A stretch of DNA of 64,000 nucleotides from Brevundimonas mediterranea (GTDB lineage: Bacteria > Pseudomonadota > Alphaproteobacteria > Caulobacterales > Caulobacteraceae), in NCBI RefSeq assembly GCF_014196125.1, contig NZ_JACIDA010000001.1, positions 682,001 to 746,000 of the forward strand, given 5' to 3'. Below the pieces are notes generated by a model. The model saw nothing but the letters and a program-made list of their open reading frames with translations, had not been told where the DNA came from and did no database searches. Numbering within the stretch: the stretch's first letter is position 1; each line of letters begins with the position of its first letter. Below are positions 10,101-19,127 of this stretch, in pieces. Made by a program: the position numbers and the translations under genes.

Positions 10101-10859
10101 CTACCCGATCCGCACCCCCGTCATCGAAATCGACCCGCCGTCGATGCTGTCGTTGAAGAAGGACACCGGCTCGCCCGCCGCCTGCTGGGCGGCGATATAG
10201 AGCACCGGCAGATAATGTTCGTCGGTCGGCACGCTCAACTGGGCGTCCTCGGCCAGGCTGACCCAGTCGATCAGGGCCTCATGGTCGCCGGCCCGGAAGG
10301 CCTGTTTGACCCCCTCATTGAACCCGGTCGCCCAGGCGTAGGGCTCGGCCCCCGGCTGGCGCTTCCAGGTCCGTAGATTGTGGACGAAGTCGCCCGAGCC
10401 GGCGATGACGATTCCCTCGTCCCGCAGCGGCCGCAGGGCCTTGGCCAATTCATAATGCTGGCGGGCCGTCAGCTCGCGGTTCAGCGACAACTGCACCACC
10501 GGCACATCGGCGTCGGGCCAGACATGAGCAAGCACCGACCAAGTCCCGTGATCCAGGCCCCATTGTTGCGTCTGGACCGCGCCCGTCAGCTCCGCCACCC
10601 GGGCCGCCAGTTCGGGCGAGCCAGGCGCGGGATACTGAAACGCGTGAAGCTCAGGCGGGAAATTGCCGAAGTCATGGATGGTTTCGGGCCATTCCTGCGC
10701 CGTAACGCCCAGCCCGCGCGTCTCCCAATGGGCGGAGATCATCACCACCCCTTTGGGCTTGCCGATGTCTTCACCCAACCCGCGCCAAGCGGCCCCGAAG
10801 GGACCGTCAAGCGCGTTCATGGGCGAGCCGTGGCCAAAGAAAACGGCGGGCTGGCGCAT
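10101..10859 (-). CDS. ygiD: Class III extradiol ring-cleavage dioxygenase (YgiD/4,5-DOPA dioxygenase family)
   Basis: A 252-residue non-haem dioxygenase of the LigB/DODA superfamily. Metal-site His residues are visible in FGHGSPMNAL (near residue 10), SAHWET (near 44) and LDHGTW, with the family motif SGDFVHNLR. E. coli YgiD opens the ring of L-DOPA at the 4,5 position; the physiological substrate in this group is usually unknown. Followed, 4 bases upstream in the same direction, by wrbA, so the two quinone/catechol-related genes probably share a transcript. Confidence 0.88.
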   Translation of the reverse strand: MRQPAVFFGHGSPMNALDGPFGAAWRGLGEDIGKPKGVVMISAHWETRGLGVTAQEWPETIHDFGNFPPELHAFQYPAPGSPELAARVAELTGAVQTQQWGLDHGTWSVLAHVWPDADVPVVQLSLNRELTARQHYELAKALRPLRDEGIVIAGSGDFVHNLRTWKRQPGAEPYAWATGFNEGVKQAFRAGDHEALIDWVSLAEDAQLSVPTDEHYLPVLYIAAQQAAGEPVSFFNDSIDGGSISMTGVRIG

Positions 10860-10863
10860 CGGA

Positions 10864-11466
10864 TCAGCCGAACTGCTTCTTGGCGATCTCGGCGATGTGC
10901 TTGCCCTGGAAGCGGGCGCCGTCCAGGTCGATCTGGCTGGGCATGCGCGAGCCGTCGCCCTTGGTCAGGGTGGTGGCGCCATAGGGGCTGCCGCCGACGA
11001 TCTCGTCCATGTTCATCTGGCCCTGGAAGGCATAGGGCAGGCCGACCACGATCAGGCCGTGATGCATCAGGGTCTGAACCAGGCCCATCAGGGTGGTTTC
11101 CTGGCCGCCGTGCTGGGTCGCGGTCGAGGTGAAGGCGCCGCCGACCTTGCCCACCAGGGCGCCGTTGAACCACAGGCCGCCGGTCTGATCGAGGAAGTTG
11201 CGCATCTGCGAGGCGACAGTGCCGAAGCGGGTGCCGGCGCCGATGATGATGGCGTCATACTTGGCCAAATCCTCGACACTGGCGATGGGGGCCGCCTGAT
11301 CCAGCTTGTAGCCCGAGGCCTTGGCCAGTTCGTCCGGCACCAGTTCCGGCACGCGCTTGATGTCGACGACGGCGCCTTCGACTCCGCGCGCGCCTTCGGC
11401 GACGGCTTCGGCCATGGCTTCGATATGACCGTAGGTGGAGTGATAGAGGACGAGAATCTTGGGCAT
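10864..11466 (-). CDS. wrbA: NAD(P)H:quinone oxidoreductase type IV
   Basis: A 200-residue flavodoxin-fold FMN enzyme that reduces quinones by two electrons and protects against redox cycling. The FMN phosphate loop [13 protein letters not shown] near residue 7, the [21 protein letters not shown] segment and the [12 protein letters not shown] tail are diagnostic of WrbA. The ATG at 11466 has a GGAG site 7 bases upstream. A perfect 7-bp inverted repeat lies directly in front of it. It is cotranscribed with the ygiD-like gene. Confidence 0.95.
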   Translation of the reverse strand: MPKILVLYHSTYGHIEAMAEAVAEGARGVEGAVVDIKRVPELVPDELAKASGYKLDQAAPIASVEDLAKYDAIIIGAGTRFGTVASQMRNFLDQTGGLWFNGALVGKVGGAFTSTATQHGGQETTLMGLVQTLMHHGLIVVGLPYAFQGQMNMDEIVGGSPYGATTLTKGDGSRMPSQIDLDGARFQGKHIAEIAKKQFG

Positions 11467-11480
11467 GGGGAGGCTCCATT

Positions 11481-11516
11481 GAATGACTGGCCGTCATTCG
11501 CAACAACGACCGTTGC
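11481..11516. promoter_or_regulatory. Two inverted repeats upstream of wrbA
   Basis: GAATGAC, a 5-base spacer and GTCATTC (11481-11499) form a perfect 7-bp inverted repeat. GCAAC, a 7-base spacer and GTTGC (11500-11516) follow immediately. Both lie within 50 bases upstream of the wrbA start and are plausible binding sites for a redox-sensing repressor. No regulator gene is adjacent. Confidence 0.4.
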
Positions 11517-11561
11517 TAACTTGGCGTGTCCGTCCAGCCCTTGCAAGCCCTCGGGCGGGTT

Positions 11562-12020
11562 TCACAGCACGAAGGGACAAACCGCATCATAGAATGCGCG
11601 GGTTCCGGGCGTTTCGCCGTCGCGCAGGCAATGAAAGCGATGCTCCATCACCATGGCCTGCTGCTCGATATTCAGAGACTCCCAGCGGCAGTCCGGGTCG
11701 GCGGAATAGGCGTAGGCGGCGGCGCTGTCGCCCGCCTTCAGCTTGGCGAACAGCAAATTCACGCCCTGCTGCGCCTGCCAGACATGGGTCAGTTCGTGAA
11801 CCAGCACGCCCTGAATCTGCTGCGACGCTTGGCCGAAGTCCGTCTGAAACGCCCGTTTTGGCCAGACGATCCAGTCACGCCCGAACCATCGGCCGGCGAC
11901 GAAGGCGCGACGGAAGGGCCAGGCGATCAGTCGGATCCGATCCAGACGAAGGGCCGCCCCGAACGCCTCCTGAGCCAGGGCCGCCTCCCCTTCGGTCAGG
12001 GCGCGAATGACGGATCCCAC
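11562..12020 (-). CDS. Small HExxH-motif protein (putative zinc peptidase-like)
   Basis: A protein of about 152 residues with the zinc-binding motif HELTHVWQ near residue 79 and a Cys at the C-terminus (FYDAVCPFVL). Caulobacterales genomes carry homologues often labelled 'vgr-related', a name that tells little. There is no signal peptide. I chose the GTG at 12020, which has GGGAG about 10 bases upstream; a TTG at 12038 is the alternative. The start lies inside the end of the upstream M15 peptidase gene (25-base overlap), so the two are probably translated from one message. Catalysis is not shown. Confidence 0.65.
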   Translation of the reverse strand: MGSVIRALTEGEAALAQEAFGAALRLDRIRLIAWPFRRAFVAGRWFGRDWIVWPKRAFQTDFGQASQQIQGVLVHELTHVWQAQQGVNLLFAKLKAGDSAAAYAYSADPDCRWESLNIEQQAMVMEHRFHCLRDGETPGTRAFYDAVCPFVL

Positions 12021-12853
12021 GGCCGCACATACTCCCAATGCCAGGGCTCATAGACATAGGGTACGAACCCGAACCGCCCGGCGTTGGCGACCAGCCAGCG
12101 ATAGGTCGCCGTCCGCGCCATATGTTCGCGACTGGCCAATGTGGTCGAATCGACTCCCTGCCCCGGCGCCTGGCCGACATAGAGATCGACCGCCGTCCCC
12201 GTCCGATGCGGCGAACAGACGGCGCGACGCAGGCCATCGCAATTGCCCTGCTGGGCGCAACGGGCGGCGTCCGCCTCTGGATCGCGGAAGCCTGAGAAGA
12301 TCTGCAGCAGTTCGGGATCGGCCGCGACCTCGGGAACCTCGGCGCGGGCGGCGGCGACCAGGCGGCGATAGGCGGCGAGCACGTCGCGCCGCAACAGGCG
12401 CGTCAGACGGTCCGCATGTTCTTCGGACTCCACCAGATAGCCCAACTGATTGATCGGCGGCGGATCGGGGCATTCCTGGCGGGTGCGGGCCATGACGAAC
12501 GGTCGACGCTCCTGCCACAGCCCCCGCAAGACCTGAAAGGTCGCCGCATCGAACAGGCCGGTCGGCGCCAGGCCGTGGGTCTGCTGGAAGCCCGCCAGTT
12601 GCGAGGCGAAGATCGGCGTGCCCGGACCGCAATCCGTGTGCAGTTCGCGCTGGATCAGGGGGACATAGGTCCGCCAGCCCCATTCGGTCGCCCCGAACGG
12701 AGTCCATTCCATCCCGTAAGCCGAGGCGGCGTTGACCAGGGCCTGTTCGCCCCAGACGTCGGCGTTGGTGTGACAGGGTCCAGCCGCACGCGCGCCGCCG
12801 GCCGCAGCCAGGACGAAACAGACCGACAGAAAGGCAATAAGGTTTCGCCACAT
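11996..12853 (-). CDS. Secreted M15-family peptidase (D-alanyl-D-alanine carboxypeptidase-like)
   Basis: A 285-residue exported protein: signal peptide at residues 1-25 ending ARAAG, a peptidoglycan-binding-like region containing LAGFQQTHGLAPTGLFDAATF (about 84-104), then a C-terminal VanY/M15 domain. The zinc-site motifs are HRTGTAVDLYVG (His and Asp ligands) and EPWHWEYV (His ligand). M15 enzymes trim D-Ala from peptidoglycan stems in the periplasm. The ATG at 12853 is chosen because it gives the signal peptide; a longer frame upstream lies antisense to the start of the divergent MFS gene. Confidence 0.85.
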   Translation of the reverse strand: MWRNLIAFLSVCFVLAAAGGARAAGPCHTNADVWGEQALVNAASAYGMEWTPFGATEWGWRTYVPLIQRELHTDCGPGTPIFASQLAGFQQTHGLAPTGLFDAATFQVLRGLWQERRPFVMARTRQECPDPPPINQLGYLVESEEHADRLTRLLRRDVLAAYRRLVAAARAEVPEVAADPELLQIFSGFRDPEADAARCAQQGNCDGLRRAVCSPHRTGTAVDLYVGQAPGQGVDSTTLASREHMARTATYRWLVANAGRFGFVPYVYEPWHWEYVRPWDPSFAP

Positions 12854-12989
12854 GCCGAACAGCAAGCCCCAAGCCGGTCGCTGGAGCAAGCACAGAGAGA
12901 CCGCAGCGTCCAAATCCGACTCCGCGTCCGTCCGTAAAGCTGCGATGGTGAACCGGCCCGACTCATCCGGGCTGTTCCGGACCCGCTGC

Positions 12990-14357
12990 ATGACCGCCGC
13001 CTCCGCGCCCCGTCGCTCCAACGCCGTGCTCGCCGCCTTCTCCGGCCCCTGCCTGCCGCTGGCGGCCTTCGGCGTCGCCCTGCCCGTCACCCTGCCGGAA
13101 TTCTACGCCACCCATGTCGGGCTTGAGTTGGGCGTGGTCGCCGCCGTCTTCATGGCCGTGCGCCTGATCGACATCGTCTTCGACCCCTTCATCGGCTGGG
13201 GTATGGACAAGACCAAGACCCGCTTCGGCCGATACCGCCCCTGGATGGCGATCTCGACGCCGATGCTGATGCTGGCCGCCTTCATGATGTTCGTCGTGGT
13301 CGAACCCGGCGCACCGCCGGTCTATCTGTTCGGCTGGCTGCTGTTCCTCTACCTCGGCTTCTCCATCGGCACGCTCGGCCAGCTGGGCTGGGCGGCGGTC
13401 CTCGCGCCTCAGTACGATCAGCGCAGCCGCGTCTATGGCTGGTGGCAGGTGTTCAACATCATCGGCGTCGTGCTGATCCTCGTCTTGCCGACCATCGTGG
13501 TGAAGACGGGCATCGGCGACTACGCCGACGGCGTGCGGATCATGGGCTGGGCTATCGTCATCGCCCTACCCGTCACCATCGGCCTGGCCATGTTCGTCGT
13601 GCCCGAACCGGTGACCAAGGGGGACCAGCCGCATGGAAGCCTCGGCGCCTATCTGTCCCTGCTGGGCCAGAAGACGGTGCGGAAACTGCTCATCTCGGAC
13701 CTGCTGCTCGGCGTGGCGCCCGGCATCACCGGTTCACTGCTGTTCTTCTTCTTCGGCCAGGTCCGGGGCTACGATCACACCCAGGCCGGTCTGTTCATGC
13801 TGGTCTATTTCATCGCCGGCCTGTGCGGCGCGCCCTTCTGGGCCTGGTTCGCCACCCGCGTCGGCAAGGACCGGGGTCTGGCCGTGGCCAGCATCGTCTC
13901 GGCTGTCCTCTACGTCGGCGCCACCCTGGTCCCCGGCGGCAACTTCGTCCTGACGGCCGTGGTCATGTTCATCGCGGGCCTGCCTTATGCCGCCGGCCTG
14001 TTCCTGACCCGCGCCATGATGGCCGACGCCGGCGACGAGGAGCGGTTCAAGACGGGCGTTGATCGCACCGGCCTGATGCTGTCCATCCTGTCGGCGACGA
14101 CCAAGATCGGCCATGTCGTCGCTCTGATCCCCTATTTCATCCTTCAGGCGGTCGGCTTCCAGGCCCTTCCAGGCCCTTCGGGCAACAGCGAGACCGCGCT
14201 GCTGACGCTGCAGATCCTGTTCATCGCCGTGCCGGGCGTCCTGCTTGTCCTGGCCGGCTGGATGCTGAAGGATTATCCGCTGACCCAGGCGCGCCACAAC
14301 GCCATCCGCGAGAAACTCGACGCACGCGACGCCGAACCGACCGCGGTGCGCCTGTGA
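12990..14357 (+). CDS. MFS transporter, glycoside-pentoside-hexuronide-type
   Basis: A 455-residue polytopic inner-membrane carrier with about 12 hydrophobic helices. The motif DPFIGWGMDKTKTRFGRYRPW between helices 2 and 3 is characteristic of the GPH:cation symporter branch, which imports sugars or glycosides with Na+ or H+. The C-terminal half shows the matching loop WFATRVGKDRG. The ATG at 12990 gives the normal N-terminus; a longer in-frame extension looks non-coding. The stop overlaps the mazG start (GTGA). Substrate unknown. Confidence 0.85.
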   Translation: MTAASAPRRSNAVLAAFSGPCLPLAAFGVALPVTLPEFYATHVGLELGVVAAVFMAVRLIDIVFDPFIGWGMDKTKTRFGRYRPWMAISTPMLMLAAFMMFVVVEPGAPPVYLFGWLLFLYLGFSIGTLGQLGWAAVLAPQYDQRSRVYGWWQVFNIIGVVLILVLPTIVVKTGIGDYADGVRIMGWAIVIALPVTIGLAMFVVPEPVTKGDQPHGSLGAYLSLLGQKTVRKLLISDLLLGVAPGITGSLLFFFFGQVRGYDHTQAGLFMLVYFIAGLCGAPFWAWFATRVGKDRGLAVASIVSAVLYVGATLVPGGNFVLTAVVMFIAGLPYAAGLFLTRAMMADAGDEERFKTGVDRTGLMLSILSATTKIGHVVALIPYFILQAVGFQALPGPSGNSETALLTLQILFIAVPGVLLVLAGWMLKDYPLTQARHNAIREKLDARDAEPTAVRL

Positions 14358-15148
14358 GACCGATAGACCGCCTGCTCGGCGTTATGGAGCGGCTGCGCGA
14401 CCCGGACGGCGGCTGCCCCTGGGACGTGGAGCAGACCTTCGCCACCATCGCCCCCTATACGATCGAAGAAGCCTACGAGGTCGCCGACGCCATCGAGCGC
14501 AACGACCTGAACGAGCTGAAGGGCGAACTGGGCGACCTGCTGTTCCAGGTCGTCTTCCACGCCCGCATGGCCGAGGAACAGGGCCTGTTCGCTTTCGTCG
14601 ACGTGGTTACGGCCATCGCCGACAAGCTGGAACGCCGCCACCCCCACGTCTTCGGCGACGAGGCGCAACGCTCTTCCAAGGAACAGACCGTCGCCTGGGA
14701 AGCCATCAAGGCCGCCGAGCGCAAGGACCGCAAAAAGCCCGGCGTCCTGGACGACGTCCCCGTCGGCCTGCCCGCCCTGACCCGCGCCGCCAAACTGACC
14801 AGGCGCGCCGGCCGCGTCGGCTTCGACTGGCCCTCGACCGACGAGGTGTTCGACAAGCTGGCGGAAGAGGTGGCGGAACTGCGCGTCGAGATCGCGGCCG
14901 GCGACAAGGCCAAGGCGCGCGAGGAGCTGGGCGACCTGCTGTTCGTCGTCGCCAACCTGGCCCGCAAGCTGGATGTCGAGCCCGAGGACGCCCTGCGCGC
15001 CACCAACGCCAAGTTCGTGCGCCGCTTCGGCTTTATCGAGGCCGAACTGGCCAAGTCCGGCCGCACCCCCGACCAGTCGACGCTGGAGGAGATGGATCGC
15101 CTCTGGGACGCCGCAAAGGTCGCCGAGAAGGCCGGCTCGCCATCCTGA
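14354..15148 (+). CDS. mazG: Nucleoside triphosphate pyrophosphohydrolase
   Basis: A 264-residue MazG with two tandem all-alpha NTP pyrophosphohydrolase domains. The first carries GGCPWDVEQTFATI, EEAYEVADAI and ELGDLLFQVVFHA; the second has DKLAEEVAEL and EELGDLLFVVANLARKL. These ExxE motifs bind Mg2+ and hydrolyse NTPs or ppGpp-related substrates to the monophosphate, a housecleaning role. The GTG start overlaps the MFS stop. It is followed by a HAD phosphatase 8 bases on. Confidence 0.95.
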   Translation: MRPIDRLLGVMERLRDPDGGCPWDVEQTFATIAPYTIEEAYEVADAIERNDLNELKGELGDLLFQVVFHARMAEEQGLFAFVDVVTAIADKLERRHPHVFGDEAQRSSKEQTVAWEAIKAAERKDRKKPGVLDDVPVGLPALTRAAKLTRRAGRVGFDWPSTDEVFDKLAEEVAELRVEIAAGDKAKAREELGDLLFVVANLARKLDVEPEDALRATNAKFVRRFGFIEAELAKSGRTPDQSTLEEMDRLWDAAKVAEKAGSPS

Positions 15149-15156
15149 GCCCGCGC

Positions 15157-15813
15157 ATGCCCTACGACCTGATCATCTTCGACTACGACGGCGTCGTCGC
15201 CGACAGCGAGGTGCTGAACAGCACCGTCATGGCCGAGCAGCTGACCGCCATCGGCCTGCCGACCAGTCTGGACGAGGTGCTGGCCGCCTATACGGGCAAG
15301 CGCTGGCGCGACAACCGGCCGGTGGTCGAGGCCGCCTTGGGCCGGCCCTGTCCCGAGGATTTCCACACCACCTGGTTCGCCACCTGCCGGGCCCGCGCGC
15401 CGATCCGTCTGAAGCCCGTGCCCGGCATGATCGACTTCGTCGCCGCGCGGCCCGAGGCCCGCTGCATCGCCTCGTCCAGCGGCCCTGACTGGATCGGCGT
15501 CGGTCTGGACCTGTTCGGCCTGACCGATCATTTCGACGGCGCCGTCTTCACCGGCCTGGTGGTCGAGCGCGGCAAGCCCCACCCCGACATCTTCCTGCAC
15601 GCCGCTGAAAACATGGGCGTAGACCCGGCCCGCGTCCTGGTGATCGAGGACAGCGAGGCGGGAGTCACCGCCGGGGTGGCCGCCGGCATGACGGTGGTCG
15701 GCCTGACCGCCGGCGGCCATATCCGCGACGGCCACGCCGAACGCCTGGTCGCCCGCGGCGCCCACCACATCGCCGACAGCTACGCGGCTGTGGCGGCGTT
15801 CATGGATCGCTGA
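15157..15813 (+). CDS. HAD-superfamily hydrolase (phosphoglycolate phosphatase/beta-phosphoglucomutase-like)
   Basis: A 218-residue HAD subfamily IA protein. Motif I is FDYDGVVADSE, with the nucleophile and acid Asp pair at its start; motif II is ASSSGP; the Lys of motif III lies in ERGKPHPDIF; motif IV is VIEDSEAGV. The cap domain occupies about residues 18-85. Such enzymes dephosphorylate small sugar phosphates or phosphoglycolate. The substrate cannot be read from the sequence. It ends 3 bases before the convergent antiporter gene. Confidence 0.88.
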   Translation: MPYDLIIFDYDGVVADSEVLNSTVMAEQLTAIGLPTSLDEVLAAYTGKRWRDNRPVVEAALGRPCPEDFHTTWFATCRARAPIRLKPVPGMIDFVAARPEARCIASSSGPDWIGVGLDLFGLTDHFDGAVFTGLVVERGKPHPDIFLHAAENMGVDPARVLVIEDSEAGVTAGVAAGMTVVGLTAGGHIRDGHAERLVARGAHHIADSYAAVAAFMDR

Positions 15814-15816
15814 CCG

Positions 15817-17457
15817 TTAAAGATACCGCAACTCCTGGAGATCCACTTCGCGGATCATCCGCCGCGCGGTGACCTCGTCGATCTGCCTAGCCCGCGCCAT
15901 CCGCCCCAGTTCATCTCGCTCAGCCGCCAGACCGGCCAGCCACAGGCGGCGCTCAACGGCGTCGATCTTGCGCGCCACGACCGCATCGTCCTCATCTGTG
16001 CGGGTATGGGTCTCGATGCGGCGGCGATAGACCTCCATGATCCGACTGGCGACGTCGGAATAGAGGTCGGGATTGGTCTTGCCCTCGGCCATGGCGTGCG
16101 AGGCGTCCTCGACGGCGCGCAGGGCGGCCGAGGCGGCGGCGACGCGGCCCCGGTCCTCCTCCCGTTCCTGCGACGGCTCAGGCGGGAGTTCGACCCCCTT
16201 CATCAGCCGCGGCAGGGCGAAGGTCGCCACCAGTAGCGAAACAATGATCACCCCCGCCGCCAGAAAGATGGCCAGGTTGCGCGACGGCATCGGCGATCCG
16301 TCTCCCAGAACGAACGGCAGGGTCAGTATGCCGGCCAGGGTGATGGCCCCGCGCACGCCCGCCAGCGACATGACCAGGGTCAGGCGCAACCCCACCTTGG
16401 CGGGCGGGCCGCGATGGCGCCGCCGGAACAGGGTCAGCTTCAGCGAGGTCCAGACCCAGACGAAACGCATGACCGCCAAGGCGGCGACGATGGCGAACAC
16501 ATAGACGGCCAGCCACCAGACTTCCGGCCGGCTGGTGCCCCGCACCACCTCGGCCGCCCGCGCCAGGATCGACGGCATCTGTTCGCCCAGGATGACGAAG
16601 ATGATGCCGTTGGCGACGAACTGGACCGTGTCCCACACTACGCCGCGCCGGATTCGGGTCATGGCCAGGGACTGGCCTCCGATCCCGCCGCCCCGTTCGG
16701 TGAAGCTCATGGTCACGCCCGCCGCGACCGCCGCCAGAATGCCGGAGGCGTTCAGTTCTTCAGCGACCAGATAGGCGGCGAAGGGGATCAGCAGACTGAC
16801 CAAAATCTGCGCCCCGACGTCCTCGCCCCAGCGACGACTGACGAAACCCTTGGCGTAACTGATGGCCATGGTGACCAGAACGCCTGTCACCACACCGACC
16901 AGGGCCAGCCAGGCGAAGGATCCGATGGCGCTGCCGATCGAGAAGGCGCCGGTCGTGGCCGCAACCACTGCGATCCGCATGCAGGTCAGGCCGGTGGCGT
17001 CGTTCAACAGCGACTCGCCCTCCAGGATGTGCATCAGCCGTTTGGGAATCGGCGCTCGGGCGGCGATGGCCTGAACCGCGATGGGGTCGGTCGGAGACAG
17101 GATGGCGGCCAGGGCGAAAGCCACCGCCAGCGGCATCTCCGGGATCATCCACCAGATCATGAAGCCCAGACCGATGACGGTGAACAAGACGAGGCCCAGG
17201 GCCAGTTCCAGGATCACCGCCCGGTCCCGAAACAGCGCCTCCTTGGGGATCCGCCATCCATCCAGAAACAGCAGGGGCGGCAGGAACAGGAGGAAGAAGA
17301 TGTCCGGCTCCAGATCCACCGTCGTTCCTGTCGCCAGCACGATGGCCGCCCCCAGGCCGATCTGCACCAAAGGCAAGGCGATGCGCGTGATCCGCGCGAC
17401 CGAGCCCGACACCACGACGGCCAGAAGCAGCAGCAGGACGGTCTCGATCAGATGCAT
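15817..17457 (-). CDS. Na+/H+ antiporter, CPA1 (NhaP) family
   Basis: A 546-residue inner-membrane cation/proton antiporter with about 12 transmembrane helices in the first 400 residues. The conserved motifs are FLPPLLFLDGWRIP in helix 3, ILSPTDPIAVQAI (the ion-site Asp) and LEGESLLNDATGL (ND motif), plus MSLAGVRGAITLAG. The C-terminal 130 residues are a charged cytoplasmic tail. It exports Na+ (or K+) in exchange for H+. It ends next to hflX in the same direction, with a 3-base gap, and may be cotranscribed with hfq-hflX. Confidence 0.92.
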   Translation of the reverse strand: MHLIETVLLLLLAVVVSGSVARITRIALPLVQIGLGAAIVLATGTTVDLEPDIFFLLFLPPLLFLDGWRIPKEALFRDRAVILELALGLVLFTVIGLGFMIWWMIPEMPLAVAFALAAILSPTDPIAVQAIAARAPIPKRLMHILEGESLLNDATGLTCMRIAVVAATTGAFSIGSAIGSFAWLALVGVVTGVLVTMAISYAKGFVSRRWGEDVGAQILVSLLIPFAAYLVAEELNASGILAAVAAGVTMSFTERGGGIGGQSLAMTRIRRGVVWDTVQFVANGIIFVILGEQMPSILARAAEVVRGTSRPEVWWLAVYVFAIVAALAVMRFVWVWTSLKLTLFRRRHRGPPAKVGLRLTLVMSLAGVRGAITLAGILTLPFVLGDGSPMPSRNLAIFLAAGVIIVSLLVATFALPRLMKGVELPPEPSQEREEDRGRVAAASAALRAVEDASHAMAEGKTNPDLYSDVASRIMEVYRRRIETHTRTDEDDAVVARKIDAVERRLWLAGLAAERDELGRMARARQIDEVTARRMIREVDLQELRYL

Positions 17458-17460
17458 GGG

Positions 17461-18774
17461 TCAGTCAGCCAGGGTGGGATACAGACGTTCGAATCGCCCC
17501 AAGGCCGCAGGGTGAAGCCTGACAGTGACGTGAGTGCGGCCGACGTCGTCCGTGTCCCGGAAGGTCACCCGGCCGTGCTCGTACAACCAGGCCAGGGCCT
17601 CGCCCTGGTCGGGCTCCAGCGTCAGGAGGGTCTCGGGATCGTCGTCGATCAGGCCGGCGATGGTCTGGCGCAGGGGTTCGATCCCCTCGCCCGTCCAGGC
17701 CGAAACGGCGGCCGCCTCGCCCGTCTTCGCCAGACGTTCCGCCTGGCCCGACACGGCCTCGCGCGCCTCGTCGTCCAGCAGATCGATCTTGTTCCAGACC
17801 TCCAGCACCCGACGGGTCTTGCCCTCGGGCGTCTCGATCTGTTTCAGCACTGCCTCCACGTCCTTGGCCTGGGCGTCGCTGTCGGCCGAGGCGATGTCGC
17901 GGACGTGCAGGATCAGGTCGGCCTCGCCCACCTCTTCCAGTGTGGCGCGGAAGCTCTCGACCAGTTCGTGCGGCAGGTCGGAGATGAAGCCGACGGTGTC
18001 CGCCACGATAGCCGGCCGGCCCTGCGGCAGGCGAATGGTGCGCTGGGTCGTGTCCAGAGTGGCGAACAACAGGTCCTTGGCGAAGACCTCGGATCCCGTC
18101 AGCCGGTTGAACAGGGTCGATTTGCCGGCGTTGGTGTAGCCGACCAGGGCGATGGTCGGGAACGGAACCTTCTGGCGCTGCTTGCGGTGCAGACCGCGCG
18201 TGCGCCGCACCTCTTCCAACTCGGCCTTCAGCCGCACGATCCGGTCGGCGATCAGGCGCCGGTCCAGCTCGATCTGGGTTTCGCCTGGACCGCCGGTCGA
18301 GCCCGTGCCGCCGCGTTGCCGCTCCAGGTGGGTCCAGGTCCGCACCAGGCGCGACCGCTCATAGTCGAGCCGCGCCAGTTCAACCTGCAGCCGGCCTTCC
18401 TTGGTCCGCGCGCGGCGTCCGAAGATTTCCAGGATCAGGCCGGTGCGGTCGATGACCTTCACCTCCCACGCCTTCTCCAGATTGCGTTGCTGCACCGGCG
18501 TCAGGGCGTCGTCGATGATGACCGCCTCCGCATCGGCCGCGCGCACCAGGGCGGCGAGTTCCTCGACCTTGCCGCTTCCAAACAGGGTGGCGGGGGTGGT
18601 CCCTCGCAGTCGCACGATCTCTTCAGCGCGCACGTCAAGGTCCAGCGCGCGGGCGAGGCCCACGGCTTCCTCAAGGCGCTCGCTTGCCAGCCGAGGGCTG
18701 TCTGAGCGTCGGTCGGGATGGATAACGACCGCCCGGATCAGCGGGACGGAGTGGTCGATCAGTTTGCTGGTCAA
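17461..18774 (-). CDS. hflX: GTPase HflX
   Basis: A 437-residue ribosome-associated GTPase that splits stalled ribosomes under stress. The N-terminal HflX domain ends near residue 200 with TGSTGGPGETQIELDRR. The G domain has G1 ALVGYTNAGKST, G3 DTVGFISDLP and G4 NKID. The start is a TTG directly after the hfq stop codon; no better start is present. Gene order hfq-hflX is conserved across proteobacteria. Confidence 0.95.
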   Translation of the reverse strand: MTSKLIDHSVPLIRAVVIHPDRRSDSPRLASERLEEAVGLARALDLDVRAEEIVRLRGTTPATLFGSGKVEELAALVRAADAEAVIIDDALTPVQQRNLEKAWEVKVIDRTGLILEIFGRRARTKEGRLQVELARLDYERSRLVRTWTHLERQRGGTGSTGGPGETQIELDRRLIADRIVRLKAELEEVRRTRGLHRKQRQKVPFPTIALVGYTNAGKSTLFNRLTGSEVFAKDLLFATLDTTQRTIRLPQGRPAIVADTVGFISDLPHELVESFRATLEEVGEADLILHVRDIASADSDAQAKDVEAVLKQIETPEGKTRRVLEVWNKIDLLDDEAREAVSGQAERLAKTGEAAAVSAWTGEGIEPLRQTIAGLIDDDPETLLTLEPDQGEALAWLYEHGRVTFRDTDDVGRTHVTVRLHPAALGRFERLYPTLAD

Positions 18775-19020
18775 TCAGTCTTCTTCGGCGTCGGGCTCGT
18801 ACAGTTGCACGGGCGCGGACGGCATGATGGTGGAGATGGCGTGCTTGTACACCAGTTGGGACTGGCCATCGCGGCGCAGCAGCACACAGAAGTTGTCGAA
18901 CCAGGTCACGATGCCCTGCAGCTTGACCCCATTGACCAGGAAGATGGTCAGCGGCGTCTTGGTCTTGCGGACCGAGTTGAGGAAGGTGTCCTGAAGGTTC
19001 TGACGTTTGTCTTGCGACAT
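18775..19020 (-). CDS. hfq: RNA chaperone Hfq
   Basis: An 81-residue Sm-like RNA chaperone that forms a hexameric ring and pairs small RNAs with mRNAs. The Sm1 region [20 protein letters not shown] and the Sm2 motif YKHAIST are intact. The short acidic C-terminus (EPDAEED) is typical of alphaproteobacterial Hfq. A clear ribosome site (AGGAAAAA) precedes the ATG. It is the first gene of hfq-hflX. Confidence 0.97.
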   Translation of the reverse strand: MSQDKRQNLQDTFLNSVRKTKTPLTIFLVNGVKLQGIVTWFDNFCVLLRRDGQSQLVYKHAISTIMPSAPVQLYEPDAEED

Positions 19021-19127
19021 GGCAGGGTTTTTCCTGTTCTTGGTTGTTCGTCGCCGAGGGAGCGGCGGCGGGGCCGAATGGCGGCCGGAGGCGACCTTAA
19101 ACGCCGCCTCCGTGCTCCGGCAACGCC

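Noticed and set aside
12007..12453. Open frame overlapping the M15 peptidase
   Set aside because: It is Arg/Pro rich and lies opposite a gene with clear peptidase motifs.
12852..12989. N-terminal extension of the MFS carrier
   Set aside because: 46 residues rich in Ser/Arg/Lys with no membrane character; the ATG at 12,990 gives the normal start.
16414..18705. 763-residue open frame on the plus strand
   Set aside because: It lies opposite the antiporter and hflX genes. It is rich in Gln, Asp, Gly and Arg with no recognisable motif, so it is a shadow frame.
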